This document shows positions 1 through 8,132 of a DNA stretch of 64,000 bases, in pieces. Position numbers and translations under genes: made by a program. The stretch is taken from positions 682,001-746,000 of the forward strand of contig NZ_FXUG01000001.1 of assembly GCF_900182915.1 (NCBI RefSeq), in the 5' to 3' direction. The number at the start of each line of letters is the position of its first letter. Position 1 is the first letter of the stretch. The notes beneath the pieces are model-generated. The model was not told the DNA's origin, searched no databases, and was given only the letters and a program-made list of their open reading frames with translations. This DNA is from Neorhodopirellula lusitana (GTDB lineage: Bacteria > Planctomycetota > Planctomycetia > Pirellulales > Pirellulaceae).

Positions 1-486
1 GTCCAGGATCGATGCGTGGTGAACGTCCCAGTGGATGTCGTTTTTCTTGTGAGCTGTGGCGATTGAATCGGCGCCGGACGCATCGTTGCTGGCTGGATCG
101 CTGGATGACGAGGTAATTCGCTCTTTCAGGCTAAGCGTGCACTGATAGCTATCCGTATCAACATCCAGTGACACGACGCGGGCACCCAGAACGATCGCGG
201 CCAGGGAAAACAGGCCGCTGCCCGAGCCGATATCCAGGAAGCTGAGTCCGGCCAGAGGTTGAGGCTCCAGTGGCTGGGTGCCTAGTGTTTGAGGATCTTC
301 GCCCAGTTGCAAAAGGCTTCGCAGCGAGGCAACGGCTTGGTCCAGTCGCTCTTGATCAAACGACTGCAAGAACGCCGACCAGTTCTGGCCAAACGCAAAG
401 CGAGTCTCCGCCCCTGGGTTGGGCTGCTCGGATTGATTGAATTGCCCAGTGTCGCTGGGCTGCTTCGCTTGACTCGGCTGGCTCAC
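1..486 (-). CDS. Class I SAM-dependent methyltransferase, C-terminus outside the window
   Basis: This gene runs off the left edge; 162 codons are visible. The translation has a Gln/Pro/Ser-rich N-terminus, then FLDIGSGSGLFSLAA, the glycine-rich motif I loop of class I methyltransferases, followed by VVSLDVD, the acidic end of strand beta-2 that binds the ribose of SAM. The proposed start is a GTG lying immediately after the purQ TAG, so the two genes abut with no spacer and are probably translated together. No ATG occurs upstream in frame. The substrate cannot be deduced: the part that would tell lies outside. Position downstream of purQ suggests only co-transcription, not a shared pathway. 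Confidence 0.75.
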   Translation of the reverse strand, partial: MSQPSQAKQPSDTGQFNQSEQPNPGAETRFAFGQNWSAFLQSFDQERLDQAVASLRSLLQLGEDPQTLGTQPLEPQPLAGLSFLDIGSGSGLFSLAAIVLGARVVSLDVDTDSYQCTLSLKERITSSSSDPASNDASGADSIATAHKKNDIHWDVHHASILD

Positions 487-1323
487 CTAGGCGAACCACT
501 CCACCGCGTTGCGGAACATCTGTAGACCGTCACCGTGTTCGGGTTGCACTTTTCGACGTGTCCAAAACGGGTGTTGTGTGGCGTCGATATGCCGTTCTGG
601 GTGCGGCATCAAGCCGAAGACGCGGCCTGAGGCATCGCACACGCCAGCGACGTTGGCATCACCACCGTTTGGATTGACGGGGAAGGGAAGCGTTTCGTTT
701 TTAATCGCACCAGACTCGTCACAATAACGGATTGCCAGCCGGCCTTCGCTGCGGAGCTGATCCATTGCGGCTTCGTCTCGGGCGACAAATTTGCCTTCGG
801 CGTGGGCCATGGGCAGGTACATTTGCTCGATGTCTTTCAGGAAAACACAGGGAGTTTTGTCGACTGCCAAATTCACCCAGCGGTCTTCGAAACGGCCATG
901 GTTGTTCCAGGTTAGCGTTGCGGGGGGCACGTCATGGCTGGGGGCTTCTTCGCCGCCGCCCGCCATCGCTGGTTGAGCCGCGGGGATACCGCTGGTCAGC
1001 ACGCCCAATCGCATCAAGACTTGCATGCCGTTGCAGATTCCCAGCACGAGATTGTCGCCACTGTCGACAAAGTGGTGAATCATTTCGTCCAGGTGGTGAT
1101 GCATCCGCGTGGCCAGAATGCGGCCCGCAGCGATGTCGTCGCCGTAGCTGAATCCGCCGGGGATGCACAGGATTTGATAGCGTTGATGCAGGGCTGGGTT
1201 TTCGATCAGGCGACCGACATGAACGCGTTCGGACTGGCCGCCCGCAACATCAAACGCGTGTGCGGTTTCGATGTCGCAGTTCGTGCCAGGAGCTCGGAGG
1301 ATAAGGACGCGAGGGGTAGCCAT
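487..1323 (-). CDS. purQ: Phosphoribosylformylglycinamidine synthase, glutaminase subunit
   Basis: The class I glutamine amidotransferase subunit of FGAM synthase supplies ammonia for the fourth step of de novo purine synthesis. At 278 residues it is longer than the roughly 230 of Gram-positive PurQ. The N-terminus (VLILRAPGTNCD) is typical of PurQ. The nucleophile is C97 in LGICNGMQVL, and the catalytic H241 and E243 sit in MPHPERH near the C-terminus. An insert around residues 120-135 (Gly/Glu-rich) accounts for some of the extra length. PurL and PurS are not in the window. nadB lies 67 nt upstream on the same strand and the methyltransferase abuts downstream, so this may be a three-gene transcript. 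Confidence 0.95.
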   Translation of the reverse strand: MATPRVLILRAPGTNCDIETAHAFDVAGGQSERVHVGRLIENPALHQRYQILCIPGGFSYGDDIAAGRILATRMHHHLDEMIHHFVDSGDNLVLGICNGMQVLMRLGVLTSGIPAAQPAMAGGGEEAPSHDVPPATLTWNNHGRFEDRWVNLAVDKTPCVFLKDIEQMYLPMAHAEGKFVARDEAAMDQLRSEGRLAIRYCDESGAIKNETLPFPVNPNGGDANVAGVCDASGRVFGLMPHPERHIDATQHPFWTRRKVQPEHGDGLQMFRNAVEWFA

Positions 1324-1390
1324 GAGCGTGATTGTGTGTGCGTGTTGATTGGGTGCGATTGCGGGCTTCGTTCGGCGTCGCTTCGCTAAT

Positions 1391-3061
1391 TTATGTTTTG
1401 GGCGTTCCGACGTGATCGGATGTCGGCAGCGTAATCAATTCGCCCCGTTGCGGGAAACCACCGTCGACATCGATTTGCTGAGTTTGGTGGCAACGCCAGT
1501 TCTCGTTGTCGGCTTCGGGGAAGTCGCTGCGAAAATGCACGCCGCGAGATTCTGTCCGAGCCAAGGCGGCGTTGGTCATCGCGTAGGCGGTCAGCAATAG
1601 GTTTTGCATTTCCCAGCCCTCGACGTTTTCGAACTGGTGCCGCATCACGTAGGCGGCCAGCGTACGAATCTGTTCGTTCGCAGCGGCCAGTCCCTCGCCG
1701 TCTCGCTGCACGCCGACGAGTCGTCCCATCAGGCTTTTCAGGGAAACCCGCACGTCGGCGATGTCAAAGGATTCGGTTTGTTGGTGGGAGGCATGTTGGA
1801 TGCGATAGGCGAGCATCTTGTGTGGCCCTTCGGCGGCCGATCGACTGGCCGCTTCGCCGGCATGGGCACCGTAAACCAAGCCTTCGAGCAGACTGTTGCT
1901 GGCCAATCGGTTGGCACCATGCAGCCCCGAACTGGTCGCTTCGCCGGCAGCCCATAGCCCGGGCAAACTCGTGCGGCCTTGGCTGTCGACGGTCACGCCG
2001 CCGATCATGTAGTGGGCACCCGGGCGGACGGGAATCCGATCAGCGGTGATATCCAGGCCGAATTTACTGCACGTTTCCGCAATCCCAGGGAATCTTTCTC
2101 GCACGCGTTGGGCATCGAGGTGGGATAGATCCAGGTAAACACACGGGTGAGCCGTTTCGTTCATCTGGCTGACGATGGACTGGCTGACAATGTCCCGTGG
2201 CGCCAATTCGCCTCGATCGTCATAGCGAAGCATGAATCGCTCGCCATGGGAATCGAGCAGGTGAGCTCCCTCGCCCCTCACCGCTTCGGTGATCAGCGAC
2301 CGGGACGAACCGGCGATGTACAAAACGGTGGGGTGGAACTGGATGAATTCCATGTCACGCAGCTGCACGCCGGCTCGGTATGCCAGCGAGGTTCCATCGC
2401 CAGTGGCTACCGGGGGGTTGGTTGATTCGCGGAAGATCTGGCCGGCTCCACCGGTGCACAGAATTGTTTCCTTGGCCCAAACCATGGTGGGTTTTTCGTT
2501 CTTGCCGACGATGATTGCGCCGCGGCATTGGCCTTCCGACGTCAGCAGATCGACTGTGAAGGCGTTCTCCCAAATATCGATGTTGGGCGCTTCGCGGCTG
2601 CGTTCGATCACCGCTCGCATGATTTCGCGGCCGGTGGCATCGCCCATCGCGTGGACAATTCGCTCGCGGGAATGCCCGCCTTCGCGGCCGAGAGCGAGTT
2701 CGCCTTCCTTTTTGTCAAACTGGGTGCCCCAGCGGATCAGTTCCTCGATCCGGTGCGGGCCTTCTTGGACGACGCGTTGGACGACGTCGCGGTCGCACAA
2801 GTTGGCACCGGCGACCAAGGTGTCGCGGACGTGATCTTCGAAACAATCGTCCGGATCGACGACGCCCGCGATGCCGCCTTGGGCGTAATTGCTGTTGGAC
2901 TCACGCAATTTGTCCTTTGTGACGACCAGGACCGATAGATTGGGCTCCACCGCGTTGGCGGCCCGCAAGCCGGCCAGTCCTCCTCCGATGATAAGAACAT
3001 CGGTGAACCGGTGCGTTGCTCGGCGCGAATCGAAGGGCAAAAGGTAGCGAGGCGTGATCAT
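1391..3061 (-). CDS. nadB: L-aspartate oxidase
   Basis: This flavoenzyme oxidises L-aspartate to iminoaspartate, the first step of NAD synthesis from aspartate. The 556-residue length fits the family. The N-terminus holds the FAD dinucleotide-binding loop (LIIGGGLAGLRAA, about residues 24-36), followed by SNSNYAQGGIAGV, characteristic of NadB within the succinate dehydrogenase/fumarate reductase flavoprotein family. The substrate-site segments HPTVLY and ARDIVSQ-like PRDIVSQSI are present, as is the C-terminal helical domain (about residues 440-530). NadA and NadC are not in the window. Fumarate reductase flavoproteins are the main alternative, but the NadB-type N-terminus and lack of a partner Fe-S subunit argue against that. 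Confidence 0.93.
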   Translation of the reverse strand: MITPRYLLPFDSRRATHRFTDVLIIGGGLAGLRAANAVEPNLSVLVVTKDKLRESNSNYAQGGIAGVVDPDDCFEDHVRDTLVAGANLCDRDVVQRVVQEGPHRIEELIRWGTQFDKKEGELALGREGGHSRERIVHAMGDATGREIMRAVIERSREAPNIDIWENAFTVDLLTSEGQCRGAIIVGKNEKPTMVWAKETILCTGGAGQIFRESTNPPVATGDGTSLAYRAGVQLRDMEFIQFHPTVLYIAGSSRSLITEAVRGEGAHLLDSHGERFMLRYDDRGELAPRDIVSQSIVSQMNETAHPCVYLDLSHLDAQRVRERFPGIAETCSKFGLDITADRIPVRPGAHYMIGGVTVDSQGRTSLPGLWAAGEATSSGLHGANRLASNSLLEGLVYGAHAGEAASRSAAEGPHKMLAYRIQHASHQQTESFDIADVRVSLKSLMGRLVGVQRDGEGLAAANEQIRTLAAYVMRHQFENVEGWEMQNLLLTAYAMTNAALARTESRGVHFRSDFPEADNENWRCHQTQQIDVDGGFPQRGELITLPTSDHVGTPKT

Positions 3062-3395
3062 GTGAACGTGCGTTGATCGCTTCGGGATGGCGAGGTTGTA
3101 AATTGAGTGGTCGCGTCATGAAAATTCATCGACATGACCGACACTGTGGATGGAGCCCAAACGTGTCGGGACACAGTTCATCGAGTCACAGGCCAGTGCA
3201 GCACAAGCCAAAACGATCAGTGAGGCGAAAACAGGGTTTGTCGAAAAAACAGGGGGATGTGGAAGAGAACAAAGGTGGCCAACGGAATCGGTTGTTGTCC
3301 GCCTCTACTTGCCCTCGCGATCCATTGCTTGACTGGGTGGCAGATTGCCCCGGCTTATCGACAGATTGACAGTATAGCCGCTACGCTGGTCCACC
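3062..3395. other. Intergenic, divergent promoter region between nadB and psd
   Basis: A 334-nt gap between divergently transcribed nadB and psd. Small open frames exist on the plus strand, but they lack credible ribosome sites and their translations do not look like proteins. The region should hold promoters for both directions. I could not place a convincing -35/-10 pair: TTGACT at 3329 has only a poor -10 at unsuitable spacing. Confidence 0.5.
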
Positions 3396-4541
3396 ATGAG
3401 CACCCCGCCCGAATCCGACTCGCCTGCTGAGGTCCCGCTTGCCGCGGTCTCATCCAACCCAGCTAGCGGGGCTGCGGTCGAAGTGCGGAATTCGACTTTG
3501 CAACCTGGTGATCAGCCTAGCGATCCAATTGCTCCGGGCTCCCCAGCGAATCCCAGTGGCTTAGCAAATCCCAGCGGTTCAGCGAATTCAGGTGCCTCGG
3601 CGCCGGTTGTGGCTGGGCCGAATTGCCCGGCGATGGACCCTGCGGTCAAAACGATCCAGCCGGGTGGCGGCGTGGTGATGTCGTTGGAGTTGTTGTGGGG
3701 GCGATTGCGGCGAGCGTTCTTGCGGAGGTTTCGGCCTCGGTACGTAGCCCGGATGGCGGATCGTCGTCAGGGACAACGCGGTGATTTACCGTTTGACCCG
3801 GTGGATTCGCGAGACATGAAGTACTACCGAAACCAGGGCAGCTATTGGTGGGCCGATGTCGACGACGCGTTCATGTGGCGTGATTCGTTGCCGTTCGTGC
3901 GGGTCGGCTTGGCCGAGCTGTTCGTGTTAAGCGGTGGTTTTCTGTTGTTGGCGATCGTGATGGGGGTCGTGTGGTGGCCACTCGCGTTGCCCGGCTTGTT
4001 GGTGATGGGATTGGTCGTTTGGTTTTTTCGAGACCCTCGCCGCGTGGTGCCCGCGGGTGCGGGGACGGTTGTTTCGCCTGCCGACGGAAAGTTGGTGGAG
4101 ATCGTTGAATTTGACGATCCGGTAATCGGTCCGGCGATTCGTTTTGGTATTTTCTTGTCGATTTTTAATGTGCACGCCAACCGGACCGCGTTGCCTGGGC
4201 GAGTCGTGTCGGTCCAATATCATCCGGGCAAGTTTTGCAACGCGATGCGTCCTCAGTCAGCCCGCGAAAACGAGAAGTTGGATATTGAGTTATCGAGTCC
4301 CGATTTGGGCGGTCGCGTGATCCGGATTCGGCAGATTACCGGCCAGTTTGCTCGCCGAATTGTTTGCTGGGCCCGGGTTGATGATTTTTTTGAGCGCGGT
4401 GAGATGTACGGGATGATTAAACTGGGGTCGCGGACCGAGTTGGTCGTCCCCCGAGACGAGTCGCTTCATGTTGAGGCGAAGCTGGGGGAAAAGGTTTCCG
4501 CTGGTTCCACCATCATGGCTCGCTACGAAATCGAATCGTGA
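3396..4541 (+). CDS. psd: Phosphatidylserine decarboxylase with long N-terminal extension
   Basis: This pyruvoyl enzyme decarboxylates phosphatidylserine to phosphatidylethanolamine. The core (about residues 165-381) starts with hydrophobic membrane segments (about 168-212), then FFRDPRR, VSPADGK, and FNVHANR, all typical of the short PSD subfamily. The self-cleavage site is G344-S345 in KLGSR, where Ser becomes the pyruvoyl group. The first roughly 90 residues are a Pro/Ser/Ala-rich extension with an internal NPSG repeat; it resembles nothing catalytic, and an internal start such as M80 is possible. pssA follows by 52 nt, so the two successive phosphatidylethanolamine enzymes are encoded together, in reverse pathway order. 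Confidence 0.93.
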   Translation: MSTPPESDSPAEVPLAAVSSNPASGAAVEVRNSTLQPGDQPSDPIAPGSPANPSGLANPSGSANSGASAPVVAGPNCPAMDPAVKTIQPGGGVVMSLELLWGRLRRAFLRRFRPRYVARMADRRQGQRGDLPFDPVDSRDMKYYRNQGSYWWADVDDAFMWRDSLPFVRVGLAELFVLSGGFLLLAIVMGVVWWPLALPGLLVMGLVVWFFRDPRRVVPAGAGTVVSPADGKLVEIVEFDDPVIGPAIRFGIFLSIFNVHANRTALPGRVVSVQYHPGKFCNAMRPQSARENEKLDIELSSPDLGGRVIRIRQITGQFARRIVCWARVDDFFERGEMYGMIKLGSRTELVVPRDESLHVEAKLGEKVSAGSTIMARYEIES

Positions 4542-4593
4542 GTTTCTGTCACGTTTCTAACCACCTTGGATTGCTCCTTTCGGATCACCTCAT

Positions 4594-5541
4594 ATGAGTG
4601 AACTCAAACCTCGACTCTCCGGAACGGAATGGGGCGATGGAATCAATTCGGATGCGGAAGAAGGTGATCTGGCCAATGGACGCCGACCCAAGAAGACAAA
4701 AAAGCGGCATCGCCGTTTGACGTTGGCCGTGTTGCCAACGGTGTTGACGCTTGGCAACGGTGTTTGTGGTCTGGCTGCGATCGCGATCGCTGTCAGTACC
4801 GAAACGCTCGACTGGGATTTGGAAACCAAACTGTTTGCAGCCGGCTTGCTAATCTTTGGCGGCATGTTGTTCGACGCGTTGGATGGGTCGGCTGCACGGT
4901 TGACCGGTCAGGCAAGTCAGTTCGGTGCCGAGCTGGATAGCCTTTGTGATGCGGTGACATTTGGTGTCGCTCCGGCGGTCATCGTGTGGCGAATCAGTGA
5001 TGCGTTACCTCAACGATTAACCTGGGCGATCGGGGCTCTGTTTGCGCTATGTGTGTTGATCCGCTTAGCTCGTTTTAACGTCGAAACCGACGAAGACGAT
5101 GACCATGAAGGGTTCGAAGGCATTCCCAGTCCAGCCGCTGCGGGCACGCTTGCTGCCTTCGCGATCGCGATCCCGGATTTGGCCGATTTTGCCACCAGTG
5201 ATATCTATCCCGAACAGATCAACCATATCAGCCAGTTGACTTTGGACGCGTCACATTACTTCATCCCGGTGTTGGCGTTGGTGCTGGCGTTCCTAATGGT
5301 TTCGCGATTTCAGTATCCGCACGTCTTTGCTCAACTTGTCCGTGGTCGGCAAACTCCGCATCAAATTGGTCAGGCGATGTTTGCGGTTGTTGGCATGTTC
5401 TTGCTGCACTGGGTCGCGCTGCCGTTGGTGTTTTGTTATTACGCCTTTGGTTCACCGATTCGCTCGATCCTGATGCAATATCGGTCACCGAAAGCGGCAG
5501 CCGCGACGGCTGACTCGTCATCGCAATCTGACGAGACATGA
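4594..5541 (+). CDS. pssA: CDP-diacylglycerol--serine O-phosphatidyltransferase
   Basis: This integral membrane enzyme makes phosphatidylserine from CDP-diacylglycerol and serine. The complete CDP-alcohol phosphotransferase signature is visible: D94, D97, G98, A101, R102, G111, D115 and D119 with family spacing. Several membrane helices follow (for example about residues 205-235 and 255-290). The first 40 residues are charged and cytoplasmic. It lies between psd and the SGNH gene and overlaps the latter by 4 nt (ATGA at 5538-5541), which implies translational coupling. Assignment to serine rather than another alcohol acceptor rests on the adjacent psd. Confidence 0.92.
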   Translation: MSELKPRLSGTEWGDGINSDAEEGDLANGRRPKKTKKRHRRLTLAVLPTVLTLGNGVCGLAAIAIAVSTETLDWDLETKLFAAGLLIFGGMLFDALDGSAARLTGQASQFGAELDSLCDAVTFGVAPAVIVWRISDALPQRLTWAIGALFALCVLIRLARFNVETDEDDDHEGFEGIPSPAAAGTLAAFAIAIPDLADFATSDIYPEQINHISQLTLDASHYFIPVLALVLAFLMVSRFQYPHVFAQLVRGRQTPHQIGQAMFAVVGMFLLHWVALPLVFCYYAFGSPIRSILMQYRSPKAAAATADSSSQSDET

Positions 5542-6686
5542 TCCGGAGGGATCCGTCATGCGTGGACCGGAATTCAGTGAGGCAATTGTGTTACCGCTGG
5601 CTGTTCGGCTTGGTTGTCGGGACGCTGTTAATTGCGATTTCGTCTCCGTTGTTTGTGCGGAGTTATCCGGTCCGAGATTGGGACGAAGTGCGTCAGCGAT
5701 GGGTGTATCCCGAAGGAATGCGTTACCGTTGGCGAAGTGAAGGCTATGGAACGACCGCGGTGGGGCCGCATGGTTTGATGGGTGGCACCTTTGCGGTTGC
5801 TGCTTCAAGTGAACCGAGTGAATCAAGCACCACGATTGCACTGTGGGGCGACTCTCAGGCGGAGGGCGTTTGCGTGGACGATTCCGAAAAACTATTCACG
5901 GCACTGCAAAACCAACTGCCCGATTGTCATGTGCTGCCCCTAGCAAGTAGTGGGGACGACGCGTGGACTTGGGTGCACCAGTTCCCATTGGTTGAGAAAG
6001 CTTGGGGGGTGGACGAGCATGTGTTGTTGCTCTGTGAGTTGGAAGACTTCGAAGTCCTCGCCATCGAGCCGCCAACGCAGGTCGATTCGAGCATGCCAAC
6101 GGCCTCACACGTTGAATTGGCCAGATGGGTGCCGGACTTTGTGATCCAAGCGGCCCGGACAGTCCTTCTTGACGAGGTCTATCAACTTCGTCAGTTTCGG
6201 TTTGGGATTGGGCCGGTCCTCCCAGCGTCCGTCGCCTCTGGATCGAAGGTGCCTGCAAGCGTTCCAAGGACACCGGCGGAGACTGGTGGTGATGCAGATT
6301 TTTGGATTGGGATCGCAACGCGACTTGTTGAATCGTCCTCGCTTCCGATCACCTTGGTCTACGCTCCGAAGTCGCCGGTGGTGATGGGCGACCGCGTGTT
6401 CTGGACGGACGATCGTTCGTCTGATTTTGAAATGATGTCGTCTGCACTTCGCCAACGTGGCGTGCGTGTGGTGGACTGTCGGGATGCTTTGCGTGAGTCA
6501 GCAGAAAAGGGCAGGTTCCCTCATGGCTTTCACAACGGGCTAATCGGATCAGGGCATCTCAATGCAGAGGGCTATCGACTGATTGCGGATGAGGTGGCGA
6601 AGGCGATGGCATCGAGCGATGTCAGTCGAGAAGCGTTTCGTGCTTCTGGAATGCAGCGGATTGTTAGCCGGAGTCGTCAGCCTTGA
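5538..6686 (+). CDS. SGNH/GDSL-hydrolase-like membrane-anchored protein
   Basis: A 382-residue protein with one N-terminal membrane segment (about residues 20-40) and an extracytoplasmic domain. ALWGDSQAEG (G104-D105-S106) matches the GDS nucleophile block of SGNH hydrolases, and GSGHLNAEGY near the end supplies the block V histidine (H340) in the DxxH-like position. It is followed by a MBOAT gene in a 4-nt overlap. Pairs of MBOAT (AlgI-like) and SGNH (AlgJ/AlgX/DltD-like) proteins move acyl groups across the membrane onto extracellular glycans. By that precedent this protein would be the extracytoplasmic transferase or esterase. The acceptor is unknown. Confidence 0.75.
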   Translation: MIRRDPSCVDRNSVRQLCYRWLFGLVVGTLLIAISSPLFVRSYPVRDWDEVRQRWVYPEGMRYRWRSEGYGTTAVGPHGLMGGTFAVAASSEPSESSTTIALWGDSQAEGVCVDDSEKLFTALQNQLPDCHVLPLASSGDDAWTWVHQFPLVEKAWGVDEHVLLLCELEDFEVLAIEPPTQVDSSMPTASHVELARWVPDFVIQAARTVLLDEVYQLRQFRFGIGPVLPASVASGSKVPASVPRTPAETGGDADFWIGIATRLVESSSLPITLVYAPKSPVVMGDRVFWTDDRSSDFEMMSSALRQRGVRVVDCRDALRESAEKGRFPHGFHNGLIGSGHLNAEGYRLIADEVAKAMASSDVSREAFRASGMQRIVSRSRQP

Positions 6687-8089
6687 ATTTCGCACAAGCT
6701 GAATTCCTGGTCTTCCTTGTTGTCGTGTTGGTGATGACTTGGAGCCTTCGGTCCAAGCGTTATCGCAATACGTTCTTGCTGGTCGCAAGCTACTACTTTT
6801 ATGCGTACTGGGACTACCGGTTCTGCGGCTTGTTGCTGATCTCAACAGCGGTGGACTACTGGGTGGCGATCGCGATTCATCGGACCGCTTCAGTGCGTGT
6901 TCGCAGGTGGTGTCTGTTGGTTAGCTTGCTAGTCAATCTGGGAATGCTCGGGTTCTTCAAGTACTTCAACTTCTTTGTCGATTCGGCGCGCCCACTGATC
7001 GAATCATTGGGTTGGGACCCGACGACGTTGGACATCGTTTTGCCGGTCGGGATATCGTTTTTTACTTTCCAGACCTTGAGCTACACGATCGATGTCTACC
7101 GTGGGAAGTTGAAGCCAACGAAGAGCTTGTTGGACTTTGCCTTGTACGTTGCCTTCTTTCCGCAATTGGTTGCCGGACCGATTGTGCGAGCGGCCAATCT
7201 GTTGCCGCAACTTGACGAACTGCCGGGATTCAGTCGTCGTCGTTTTTATGGTGGTTTTCAGCAGTTGTTGCGTGGTGCGGTCAAAAAAGTGTTGATCGCC
7301 GATCGACTTGGGGAGACCGTCGATGTGGTTTTTGGAGGCGTGGAACTGTACAGCAGCGTGACGGTGTGGATCGCCGTGATCGCGTACGCGGGGCAGATCT
7401 ACTATGACTTTTCAGGGTACAGCGACATGGCGATCGGTGTCGCGAAAATGTTGGGGTATCGCTTTCCTGTCAATTTCCGGCATCCCTATCTTGCGACGTC
7501 GATGTCCGATTTCTGGCGTCGTTGGCACATTACCTTGTCGACCTGGCTTCGGGATTATTTGTATATCCCGCTGGGTGGTTCACGCGGTTCATCGCTAGCA
7601 ACGAATCGGAATTTGTTGATCACGATGGCGTTGGGCGGACTGTGGCACGGTGCATCGTTGACGTTCGTTCTTTGGGGACTCTGGCATGGTGCCGCGTTGG
7701 TTATCCAGCGTGCCGTTCGTTGGGGCGGCAGCATCGCGATGAGTGGACGTTCGTTTGTCAGTTGGCTTGTCGTGATGTTCATTGTGTTGATGGGTTGGGT
7801 CTTGTTTCGAAGCCCCAACTTGGATGTCGCACTGCAGGTCTACGATCGCATGTGGTTGTCGATGTTTGACGGATCCAATCAGCTGCGGATCCTTTGGTTG
7901 CCGCCCTTAACCTTGCTGGCAATCGGTTTGATGGTCGGTGAACATCTCGTATGGACAACGCGGTTCCGACGCTGCATGCGGCTTCCATTCGATGCTTGGT
8001 ACAGTCCGGTCGCGACGGCGATGATGTTGTGGGCGTTGATGCTGTACGCACCCCGTGGCTTCCGGCCGTTCGTGTACTTTCAGTTTTGA
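6683..8089 (+). CDS. MBOAT family O-acyltransferase (AlgI-like)
   Basis: A 468-residue polytopic membrane protein of the membrane-bound O-acyltransferase family, AlgI subgroup. Diagnostic segments are VGISFFTFQTLSYTIDVYRG (about 122-141), the FWRRWHITLSTWLRDYLYIP block with H282, and GGLWHGAS with the catalytic-type H322. AlgI-like proteins take an acyl group from a cytosolic donor and pass it to an extracytoplasmic partner. The start is a TTG in a TTGA overlap with the preceding SGNH gene, with GGAG about 10 nt upstream; an ATG at residue 18 is the alternative. It completes the psd-pssA-SGNH-MBOAT operon. Confidence 0.9.
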   Translation: MNFAQAEFLVFLVVVLVMTWSLRSKRYRNTFLLVASYYFYAYWDYRFCGLLLISTAVDYWVAIAIHRTASVRVRRWCLLVSLLVNLGMLGFFKYFNFFVDSARPLIESLGWDPTTLDIVLPVGISFFTFQTLSYTIDVYRGKLKPTKSLLDFALYVAFFPQLVAGPIVRAANLLPQLDELPGFSRRRFYGGFQQLLRGAVKKVLIADRLGETVDVVFGGVELYSSVTVWIAVIAYAGQIYYDFSGYSDMAIGVAKMLGYRFPVNFRHPYLATSMSDFWRRWHITLSTWLRDYLYIPLGGSRGSSLATNRNLLITMALGGLWHGASLTFVLWGLWHGAALVIQRAVRWGGSIAMSGRSFVSWLVVMFIVLMGWVLFRSPNLDVALQVYDRMWLSMFDGSNQLRILWLPPLTLLAIGLMVGEHLVWTTRFRRCMRLPFDAWYSPVATAMMLWALMLYAPRGFRPFVYFQF

Positions 8090-8096
8090 ATGTCTC

Positions 8097-8132
8097 GACG
8101 CTGCTAGCGTCTCACCCAAAGATTCTTTTTTT
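8097..8132 (+). terminator. Possible terminator between convergent MBOAT and ligase genes
   Basis: A perfect 6-bp inverted repeat (GACGCT, loop GCT, AGCGTC, 8097-8111) lies 8 nt after the MBOAT stop. A run of seven T follows at 8126-8132, but 14 nt beyond the stem, so it is not a standard intrinsic terminator. The T run overlaps the stop of the opposite-strand ligase. Confidence 0.3.

Noticed and set aside
3329-3361. TTGACT and TATCGA as a psd promoter
   Set aside because: The spacing (21 nt) is too long and the -10 match is weak.
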